A stretch of DNA of 64,000 nucleotides from Elusimicrobiota bacterium (GTDB lineage: Bacteria; CG03; SLGR01; JAFGSA01): NCBI GenBank assembly GCA_016934855.1, contig JAFGSA010000002.1, positions 1 through 64,000 of the forward strand. The letters are read 5' to 3'. The notes beneath the pieces are model-generated. The model made no database searches, had not been told where the DNA came from, and was given only the letters and a program-made list of their open reading frames with translations. Within the stretch, counting starts at the first letter, position 1. Each line of letters starts with the position of its first letter. Position numbers and translations under genes: made by a program. Below, one piece after another: positions 63,601-64,000 of this stretch.

Positions 63601-64000
63601 ACGCCGTCTCCGGTCATCGCTACCGGCGCGCCCAGCTCATCCTGAAATGTCCGGACAACCCTCAGTTTATGTCTTGGTTCCACCCTGGCAAAAATCGCAA
63701 TTTTTTCAACTATGGAAAGGAAATCATCGTATGAATAGTAGCCCTTCTTTATCAGTTCATCCGCTTCCTCCGAAGACCCGTCTTCAAAAAGGTCCATCCA
63801 TCTTCCCGTTATAATAAGCTTATCCGCAGCATGGGCTTCTTCCATCCAGTCAGAGAGCAGACCGGCGCGTACCGTTTCAGGCGCTGTTTCCAGTTGTGCC
63901 ATTCTTTCATCATCAAAAGCGAAAAGTGTCTCATCTTCCCTCACTATTCCGGCTTTTCTTGCAATGGCGGTAGCTGTCAGGAACTGGTCGCCGGTTATCA
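42645..64000 (-). CDS. Giant multidomain protein, N-terminus beyond window (P-type ATPase to HExxH)
   Basis: One stop-free frame of more than 7,117 codons, cut at the right edge inside a P-type ATPase (ITGDQ upstream of residue 1 = codon at 63944). Domains: Ca2+-type ATPase C-terminal part (1-395; GDGVND 112-117, SSNTGE, NVITD); repeat module A (407-600, 2269-2440); Rossmann methyltransferase-like (690-850); helical repeats (1056-1850); PD-(D/E)XK-like (Asp2882/Glu2895/Lys2897 and Asp3312/Glu3345/Lys3347); DHH/DHHA1 (Asp3677-Asp3681, His3784-His3785, His4057); module Z (4124-4286, 4712-4877); membrane helix 4316-4338; amidase (His4459, His4618, Asp4626); GH2 (Glu5359, Glu5420); mutarotase-like (5826-5965); HipA/PI-kinase-like (Asp6139, Asn6148, Asp6162); membrane hairpin (6340-6393); HEKFH (6515-6519). 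It ends at TGA 42645. Confidence 0.88.
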   Translation of the reverse strand, partial: ITGDQFLTATAIARKAGIVREDETLFAFDDERMAQLETAPETVRAGLLSDWMEEAHAADKLIITGRWMDLFEDGSSEEADELIKKGYYSYDDFLSIVEKIAIFARVEPRHKLRVVRTFQDELGAPVAMTGDGVNDVPAITKAQWGVSMGITGTEAAREAADVVLMDDSFGSLAEAIKVGRGIFMNFRKFLYYIMSSNTGELVSMVIGAVLGAFAIGFPGAIFTPLLILFINVITDSLPALGIAQEKPETTIMKEKPLELSEPLITPSNWKNISIVGGMMGLLAIVMFTAFLPVSGVAVAATMAFNFIVIAQLFNSFSSKSKTKYAWQDIVSKYRDDSGRTRYKVNNPFLLYTTAALIVFQVLLPLIPGLGTVLGLVMLTPFQWAIIAVETFFVIGTAEYIKQLNIKKEKYIQEENALRVTEVKSSISALHEGTLADLAGLFARGLERAAGVLPLSDGLFIIMDSYGVEYEGERVSLSDAIEKNDLGTILKFLEPLPMYKSFAILHDYFFEVKRPETEVLNEKYSGEREDLERRFIQAGDLSGMKVDVFSGDEIIEGRDLYALATFDVVNGMGILRIHESLLKVLYPADGKKEELIDALVAREMNLQRYLAQKIHFDKAHEMIKELPMQAELLELVKKIIIDPEEMLSLFFTRMGEFLKEIGREDETFGMMAIGEKDLPDIAAVSKPFTDYQPAVEDTMTTALGVFEDEGYLFEEFANGKDILVIGPGANLYEALRILERAPGVRKIHVLELNSESFDGLMSEWADLEPEKRDRIVLHKDDIFTSEFGDTRFAVVYAGSTGTDVFKEDTMNFLKKIWSILEPEGFLIGSVYVSGIRDFEKKMKETGLSIDGVFGSTVYFARKKVKKGNTQENIQRAFSMIRGPLERLSFECEKMINMLEAGIASPEELKQQAGAVIEALRICEAPKEILEEEMIVEFLYFLNSAIGVIMGQLFLYKKGGGDRDILRSILRFPDGMLKLYKMTGGRIFTDRHIESLYRLMSMPVFEGKAGVHNVIALFSYLEEGAVIPEAADFDIVLPELIGRAAERKALQDQEGLPEPIGDAGAKALYEIQRSMYLEYVDGFYTDAQKDRDPDRRDAALTYLTSRAITGEEDIDKTVRLLLSYLEDGTANSRENLVRIINSSGDRKFARKLIDRLIRDVVDIKQSSMQALLIMLDLLELQPELFDEKDIERISPVLDSKILQRMTGPKIAELLVKMLHIYPETATKHVLIKLLNNIDFVDRHYGLYSILTPDQIDDTAIRPHIDKLYGYIDKATYDNFGDFHGECIKSLASIALNYPSYREEIFEYLRILTGRAGAAGVNAVSSIIMISEKYPEYSERTEEVVRIFIEWVKEDVIYGLTIAAPENYEEVKEMLLKIYNMPELSEEVFTLLREKMNNVHLSNVTSIYLMAIADENDMHRDEVVDIISNMSLLAYPNIDFAERHPEYKEKIFDILIKQLVNADAAYLIVPAIENLLRMYPELLEEEKDIVDILSGLIRLNNKKITPLCIDLLGLLIELKPDEAGKILKIYENILDSENADADSAIALVSVYLRQFPERLAEEVIERLFALMNRAEYFSDIDKWLKVLEGIAGIGSGQSEEAVRLIIKYYKKAYDKEKYIQTLIRLLENNPRYSSPIMHLLIEELNSEEVAEGLGALYGLIDADRNQGFSGLDKNDHYREQKLLIIADIVSGTDMEGLEKADILDRAEEIFMLHEKAMALYDEVNSQLPDRQKYDKDKFWEKYSYIFMKMMLADRDLFYRFFEETIRIKSEYASGPQRVAYLLEDMREIMSDREQSEIVSAIAGMLGVDRLQYGDLLEIIRLVQGCVLLNKSELLKEYVGKNDYKNLDSVLLDIGKELLKDMVGILDLNIELNEDMINNWMSHNDPWNTIIAFTTFYRRFSEAEYAVERELVKEMARNVLNGTYKEYRYDTDQLDMLNEAQKAVWKENAERPIEIDDIGLEHTGKPERIRERIEMLVSEGHINDGFMAGIMGEMISDPQGNIDFLGEVITESSKILYRKDVNVEQVRKIDRIFENITDIKEGAGILDKLKIVREMLVLCTLDEYQVQAGYVTLGNNRLRVMHFIDGLSGKLDKSGELNVVRDIEYIRGLIGSSGLMAKGKFSIEDTDDPFILISIGERPVNTCQGYNYPAMKYCRCLPAYLSDSNKKVILIKKDGVPVARAIIRLMKTRSGKPVIFVEKIYSSTRLDYKDNITEYILDKARWMGAAVAGSINPGRDTAQLVITELISTGTRNNSEYSDSASGVQSGIWNIEKVSVYSRDTQVIEGLAQDREDLVSALHAGELAELVMLLARALPFNDIAAILGPLGIRSRKDLEGPFGISPSAPITEIFDTLLNIYLVRAYAKEPSKLNKRNAEVINDMKSGFREQGWDVDIYIYEGNDLIEGPDRFLMAPFIKRGDNRGEFHVSKALLDALYDEHGKKDDLIRALVTRETTLQKLMSDYISEGLSEEAAFNNAHRDIISDDTQKNLVRFATGLATVIRHTYPAPGDVIKDIFRRGLHPDTEEIYHSGGELWKHMERLQQIVFVDKEQATDDRLKNALNKLTAKYGRIHTFEPSPGEEALISIDKKRNIYISSRVYNDPALSRYLPHLLLFIALANTSEIRDLREDVLGDILAEYNYYVSVVFDDIPDMLTAFSGYLINKTVEAAAPREFPEKVFKKKPPSVKPAQRKTYIKLDLPEPEDASDSGMWDSLEFEREEVQRLMASPPDEAPEMSAYNSWIPDEYSDKSLMKKIYEKALPAHLKKYRGVITGMLGGVLECAQRRGYYSFSPSRAPPVYEGFRKKGKVDWKAYAMAREEWLRVTIEGLIYVIDNCPPGDYEDIILPLMYRYRRLPGINNMLTRLVIYKKEFGVAGGCIGELMGILKYERQGFEPRVLSPGMIGLGEMDLMMAKEGKLYVVEIKNRIDSLSREDAQGIISKYDNMLNSLENPKTKKERKFREDLSRFIPELKSLSHTGEIGLIILQSREPSQALKDELLEANKGLRRQLYFDRAPYYFNESAGFVSGDEMLYIGKAAAAKKRVDSFIQELEKYGFRYEELYETLDVFDHTLREIFSKLYVQLLFSEMTPDVARMLGAEELGNLRFSEVLEANRHLLWTLLWADGVYEDSEGGRILLHTHRVFYHPGTGEDTADYESKADESLRRFKAWWNEAYEHFRRGGDAEGEWGGFDKIVIAVDGQGIEEIREYVEELRQREDLRGRFVFVMADNLISIPPDDAKFGQLFHDVMRRFQSHEQLSKIMEGVLYSRLTGVELELRSIMNWVEYLTAELDKPAAQRRIAELRGAGYDMSPEGIRKMVRDSVLQSGRDAILNGRYFTELDMVVAIEGPLAYILGFVKDVNEIESYPGKCFIVESKSSRTQLHKEKVFKDKVEYKFSSYTKSTEYFQSPWATLEESVGRTIDGVIMYMDLGIQFGANGYRVDLMEYLRGREGSLGEAYGVPAKFVFIGTENDFADTEGLISWMKRSEVDPSVRQPKPMIYLRYEDNRAVVVVTYMGKTVYAGTNRDEAALAALNAMGAVIEGGAGTFNISWNNESYFSEDDPPFKLLIQTKTRKNTVRTEYRIIRRLPNGRPAAYGTWKDISRKSGIDTMVRLLGIGIVDEMREEVPRDTKKEDLLYDDELIPLEEKPEVPALAEKTVEKSEMERSVDLAWTKKKGRMRLNDARLRLKSAVKTAAKEHDDIVIIYDPDMDGITTAALMMRKLQAELGDVRLTRVSEDSPEAADHGIYKIGDTERRVHLLSLDGKKELKKEHLELLDSIKSSRGQTLFVFDIPMSNMESFRPYAEYFDIYIVDHHSYLLYEYSMEHILKGFFNTYNYLPQNESAYTTSKFLFDLLSGEAGDVPWSKATGWLAAGGLIGDTYSGQWPSYMSSFAHADASLRRLAEMVNVLGYTRNITRGETFWHMDRIRRKLVNILMTAESPEAAIRMIESEAELFARFNDIKKQLEENMRRYTDKLARAPAGSVVDYEIDADYDFILEEPEKYSVEYADKVVVIYQVIGKEGINTREFMRELRNSPDPEALMEARNNDFTVRYRIRRASGNGAVNCATVFFSAKTAPGLETVRGGGHSDRGGGNSSLAEMYRTIEFFREAIIEQQEGSARKVIHMPVDFTDGIGGMDDASKKLMEHYKGRINGSIGKGSSLLDCVRIYQTSTAWDDMTGQQRKILSAEISALDERLTGLLERRILFFIPALLGKDRKKVAKIRVRLRDMGSRLENGEPAGIRLFKALVKDREDYLLAFSAGKDILLSGDFLDWKFRPHLGEIMFHELYVSEFGEKNYNEHRKIYRGIQRRVFGRANRLKPLLRGYINERTGVYQRSIIATLTAKVVKVILKIMHVIVIISMFAATVLRKGILYGYNSLGTGRYTPVPPSGETLDRDIQEVAMPEGVIEAEPTPIIDFTIPTEVMGDRTVINEIMVPERIQDILSLVQPLSFDRSGNLVIPGGEPASFMEDIFTTRYRNRVDRVTAIIVHYDGGPAVTRAGRMRNAYSTWNGLNAPEKMASVNWTVDGFPITLNPENDISQGVGILQTQPGSGDPLHPYAGAHLGISPEDMTYERTMQIFDELELQTSWHDVDKRDLNDMSVSFEQIGTSFSYRFPTNMPGDQQLANVLSLTIASMKQWNLGPWDVLGHHEVQQKSDPGTEYMAILRTLIGCYALEHRYDDPEFYALVFGQQSPRDYFLTIQRYYDEYNGDRYTHPDWSGNGPRWKDYIDFDELVPVPAEPGGGIGKGSSLLYSAGSMYRSSTSWDDMTGEQRDILAAEISALDERLEALLRHRIFFLIPAVSGKDRKEIAEIRAKLLEMKLKLQNGVPIDIRLFDALVKGREDYLLAFSEGRGILLSEDFVTEERFRPHLGEIIFHELYVATFGEESYDDHRKIYRGIQRRIFGRPNPLKDLLRIYIDNKAAGETVIPEPAMFRETEPVRINIAADRAGEGVRTDLNGEWGVIGYGDLNKTMSLPQNWALDEEIGNYAGKMFFHRQVTISSAELDELRRSGKQVLLNLKGADYISRIYVNGRLVVQHEGYFQPVEADISGYLNGGDNDIVIMIDSPHEEAGSVDQYDTPWPNMKRLIKGVFGLWDLRPGARMIPYDWGWIADVGQDMITGGVWGDLSITVRNSVRTTGSAVQTRIARNGAGKMDIKEDGQGNLVADAGIEIKLLTENKSGSEKTVDYEIIVEEYDPSSGVTREIKREEREGLVAENCGEAVLHVDIPQAKLWQSWDMLKPGKKPYLYRIKVVTREKGRMLDEYSTRVGVREIQHDEEGAWYLNGRKVEVRGTNYVPTLWLSEAGRFMTGDIQKMRQANLNTVRVHAHVSPGEFYDSCDEEGILVWQDFSLQWKYSDSDVFRAEAVKQIKDMVRLLGDHPSIVLWCCHNEPGMTDLTDKDYSLDELLFRAVQEEDPTRLIKIRSDYDEHLYPDWYNPAWFYNEKRTKMPSEFGAQALPARHIMEKILSGIDGWEDLDWRRIRRYRYLMKRPYEKLSEKDKLAKRVLMRLVYHNFQPYYMFDVAGVDTGRTLDEFIRNSQEFQYKFLKRKIEQYRRDSHYNGQLMFCFADIWHSIVWSVWDYERDSGSPAKAGAEAVRLANQPLLPSIVMDSKQRKTGEYWFDGLWLINDSGEYSSEDLSVEIEVSGLDEDSYPGKPSRKELEGVSRKIVIPLWELIPEGKIDIGANKKIELTLDRLPEDIRKQLSINSLSGKPVPEGEYVVDVRVIDSGGAVLASNHETLEVNRPLGHMLGLRWKKFLLDMSQTRIMLEWILFALRYFREYVRSGEITRKKARYFLRKFIGEWFKGAGEHVPVLAGPVIEGGAARIDLSAAVPVLSIEEAAKQYMDLDGNIIVRSETLVCCFDIESGKISLHDRQTGAAVFENASGVIRMSAEEGRRVMLRTDDTSFFRDIRAEEVTEGLLKGFTKISIRYHRGGSGPGFTYNIYFGEGKERVYFDAEVDPGTAGGYMLDSVDLIELDRRSGRRPGDINIYAAFTVPEEKTEPDQVYIREAVREKRLELARGGVGAAVFVTAADSEKKHVLKMGNLMRLSSVLDESLYPLSVSGINAMVAQRMLQRSGVAVPDGRLVWIDREGGTLEELYRIRRAGNRTGLSTALPPEGEFVHVQDFIPDAITARDNMGRQEKVKLSLKDEQLVQLARMAALDCILGNADMFGRGNKGNLMVSEDGEKVFKIDTELMYFADKAELRGYIDDIIEGGMALRIIGFLRESGLEGELSLPEEERIIRVLQDEMMRVLRDFARMKKKDIRALVYGSIDKKDRRKLVFEGMSTGLRAIVLPRRKVYAKDVLSRFNRELAGMQQYVVKRHGRILERHQPESHKIQVPEEAAAAGYQSVPEPETQQKGLTKSYFRQKRTGIIAGIIMSFAVPVIISALIPENAGPVVDTIEQIIVTFSILSVFQGVVEYVITFFGDNLKHFNDISANGKADNIRARLKGLYPELDTANMTEDKLIMMLSEEGLIDLRLIAIVRDFFGEEYQIITTDDYENLFGKFIGLYVSADGIVRIPAGFLIKEERSFLNKAYILYSILIHEKFHSFGRGIFNDERLAYFIQTALTLLLFPIIFTRIARMYLNEEYAGTPEMAVRTADARIFYDTPLDAVPSGYRTGKRSPSLLESLFSRRAAWRYAYGRASGKVITVETPWGQYELVDGTFEDRLAALKALPVRPKYDPERKIWVSTLHPGSIAAELARQGIPLVDLEENEVMPVPAARIYDSEGKSYIVHGKDGEDFAALKDMIKAFPPSRWTGQRWDMNAPISRITEYFNGYIIVPEDSNIAKGKGVLHEEVNGRIRDNELMFVHGREQVKIDVSDRDYIDVRGENRSLVESALDIMEKSGYPVLAESLRDGYNIVVVDLPGGSPLLVLDDEDHYQSIHAGLRRKTVYMGKTFFDGIKYDPVLLAAALAHDGYEIMKWYRAYEDYLRETAAQGRRSGYRDIAEFRASHLHLIPGFHREAEQIEESIAGKRLNKVIDEMRSGKRREDEDALVSPAVSGIPYGKKQIVKVTSSAGYIEPEKIYIDDLSGLSRLTALMRMYSEKILMWTTGHIPSGMKFLIPLKKNETDELIIEPAYVIADTSRFGIMSLYIILRNIFEQTFFAGGDRDSHRLRLKFAEAFAGAT
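42860..44700 (-). other. Giant protein C-terminal part: HExxH metalloprotease-like domain and uncharacterised tail
   Basis: HEKFH (His6515, Glu6516, His6519) is followed nine residues later by Glu6529 in FNDERLAYF, giving the HExxH-x9-E layout of small gluzincins. A hydrophobic helix follows (LTLLLFPIIFTRI). The remaining ~550 residues contain GQRWDMNAPISRITEYFNGY, DYIDVRGENRSLVESAL and AALAHDGYEIMKWYRAYEDY; I recognise no family in them. Confidence 0.6.
45440..45720 (-). other. Giant protein: HipA/PI-kinase-like catalytic core
   Basis: MAALDCILGNADMFGRGNKG followed by NLMVSEDGEKVFKIDTEL reproduces the catalytic arrangement D-x4-N...ID of HipA, PI3/4-kinase-like and Fam20-type kinases: Asp6139 as base, Asn6148 and Asp6162 as metal ligands. 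The N-lobe is not obvious upstream. The target is unknown. Confidence 0.5.
46640..49240 (-). other. Giant protein: complete glycoside hydrolase family 2 unit
   Basis: About 865 residues with the GH2 layout: an N-terminal jelly roll (LNGEWGVIGYG, MFFHRQVTISS, YVNGRLVVQHEGYF), an immunoglobulin-like domain, then the TIM barrel with LNTVRVHAHV, HPSIVLWCCHNEPG (acid/base Glu5359) and PSEFGAQALP (nucleophile Glu5420). Both catalytic glutamates are intact. The layout is closest to beta-mannosidase or exo-beta-glucosaminidase types. It would act on beta-linked glycans. Confidence 0.8.
49315..49815 (-). repeat. Module Z, second copy (HE-motif module after the amidase)
   Basis: This ~165-residue module begins GIGKGSSLL, continues SWDDMTGEQRDILAAEISAL and ends FHELYVATFGEESYDDHRKI followed by YRGIQRRIFG. 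It matches 51090-51590 closely at protein level and visibly at DNA level. His4846-Glu4847 and the later Asp-Asp-His could form a metal site, but no standard HExxH is present. Confidence 0.75.
50030..50600 (-). other. Giant protein: N-acetylmuramoyl-L-alanine amidase (Amidase_2/PGRP-like)
   Basis: AIIVHYDGGP gives zinc ligand His4459, LGHHEVQQKSDPG gives His4618 and Asp4626 with the conserved Lys two residues before the Asp, and SVNWTVDGFPITLNPEND and VSFEQIG match the substrate-groove strands. This fold cleaves the amide bond between muramic acid and the peptide stem of peptidoglycan. Confidence 0.75.
51090..51590 (-). repeat. Module Z, first copy (before the amidase)
   Basis: This is the partner of 49315-49815. 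It begins SIGKGSSLL, has AWDDMTGQQRKILSAEISAL in the middle and ends FHELYVSEFGEKNYNEHRKI followed by YRGIQRRVFG (His4255-Glu4256). The two copies bracket the amidase, as if the amidase had been inserted between duplicated flanks. Confidence 0.75.
51760..52960 (-). other. Giant protein: RecJ-like DHH/DHHA1 phosphoesterase
   Basis: YDPDMDGITTAALMM (Asp3677, Asp3679, Asp3681), VDHH (3782-3785) and the DHHA1 motif GGGHSDRGGG (His4057) are all intact and in family order. Relatives are single-strand exonucleases, oligoribonucleases or cyclic-dinucleotide phosphodiesterases. Confidence 0.75.
56640..57145 (-). repeat. Module A, second copy
   Basis: This shares with 62130-62730 the opening SALHxGxLAxLxxLxARxL, the block DVDIYIYEGNDLIEGPD and LLDALYDEHGKKDDLIRALV then TRETTLQKL. 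The similarity is at protein level only. The family is unknown. Confidence 0.6.
58490..60780 (-). other. Giant protein: long HEAT/ARM-like helical-repeat region
   Basis: Roughly 760 residues (1056-1820) are almost entirely amphipathic helices of 15-20 residues in pairs, with recurrent PEL, YPEL and YPEY turns (for example LLRMYPELLEEEKDIVDIL). There is no catalytic motif. The region probably forms a protein-binding solenoid. Confidence 0.6.
62130..62730 (-). repeat. Module A, first copy
   Basis: This directly follows the ATPase part: SALHEGTLADLAGLFARGL, then KVDVFSGDEIIEGRD and LLKVLYPADGKKEELIDALV followed by AREMNLQRY. It pairs with 56640-57145. Confidence 0.6.
62760..64000 (-). other. 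Giant protein: C-terminal part of a calcium-type P-type ATPase
   Basis: ITGDQFLTATAIARKAGI at the edge, FARVEPRHKLRVV, TGDGVNDVPAI and DDSFGSLAEAIKVGRGIF are P2-ATPase motifs. The residues equivalent to SERCA Asn768/Glu771 (SSNTGE, Asn179/Glu182) and Asn796/Thr799/Asp800 (NVITD, Asn213/Thr216/Asp217) are conserved, as in Ca2+ transporters. The phosphorylation-site half would lie beyond the window. Confidence 0.85.

Noticed and set aside
42645..64000. The giant frame as several genes merged by an assembly frameshift
   Set aside because: All domains from the ATPase to the metalloprotease lie in the same frame with no stop codon and no visible break in coding character; a frameshift would change frame between domains.

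Overview
The window reads as one 64 kb, moderately AT-rich bacterial contig in which every convincing gene lies on the minus strand. Transcription therefore runs from high to low coordinates. The organism is Gram-negative-like: it has a TolC/HlyD/RND efflux system, a PorV-type outer-membrane barrel, an outer-membrane-style lipoprotein and an O-antigen ligase/flippase pair. Giant fused genes, PorV/PorQ with FlgD-like C-terminal sorting domains, and a short degenerate repeat together suggest a candidate-phylum lineage such as Omnitrophota, where giant proteins are established. This assignment is inference; there is no rRNA or marker gene in the window.

Region 1 (108-20703) is a run of about 22 closely packed or overlapping genes for a surface glycan and glycolipid. 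In transcription order it begins with an O-antigen ligase/polymerase, a Wzx-like flippase, several class I methyltransferases and a degenerate CDP-alcohol phosphotransferase. It continues with glycosyltransferases, a GT9-asparagine-synthase fusion, a DUF362 protein, and a cytidylyltransferase with a second, intact CDP-alcohol phosphotransferase. It ends with an ElyC-like protein, an acyltransferase, WbqC, a stand-alone receiver domain, a PIG-L deacetylase, a WecA/MraY-type initiating transferase, a coiled-coil protein and an HPr-kinase-like protein. By eye the first part (about 12.6-20.7 kb) is clearly more AT-rich than the rest, as expected of a variable or transferred glycan module. A heptanucleotide-periodic degenerate repeat closes the region at the left edge.

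Region 2 (20833-29446) pairs a 2531-residue secreted mosaic protein with a PorV-like barrel. The mosaic has lamin-tail domains, CBM6, fibronectin-like domains, a five-copy unrecognised repeat and a FlgD-like C-terminal domain. The barrel starts within 10 bases of the mosaic's stop. The pair looks like a type IX-secretion-style cargo and its carrier. A possible 27-residue membrane peptide follows.

Region 3 (29533-42523) is a seven-gene operon: an FtsH-like membrane protease with almost no periplasmic loop, a lipoprotein of unknown function, TolC, HlyD, two tandem RND pumps, and a LacI-type ligand-binding protein that lacks its DNA-binding domain. It has a candidate promoter with an overlapping palindrome and ends at a clear intrinsic terminator.

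Region 4 (42645 to the right edge) is a single open frame of more than 7,100 codons, cut by the window edge. It starts in the middle of a calcium-type P-type ATPase and continues, without any stop, through a Rossmann methyltransferase-like domain, a long helical-repeat region, two PD-(D/E)XK nuclease-like domains and a RecJ-like DHH/DHHA1 domain. After a membrane helix come an N-acetylmuramoyl-alanine amidase flanked by two copies of a small HE-motif module, a complete GH2 glycoside hydrolase, a mutarotase-like sandwich, a HipA/PI-kinase-like domain, a membrane hairpin and an HExxH metalloprotease. This polypeptide is the best candidate for a previously undescribed system: the predicted membrane helix separates intracellular-type domains from peptidoglycan- and glycan-degrading ones.
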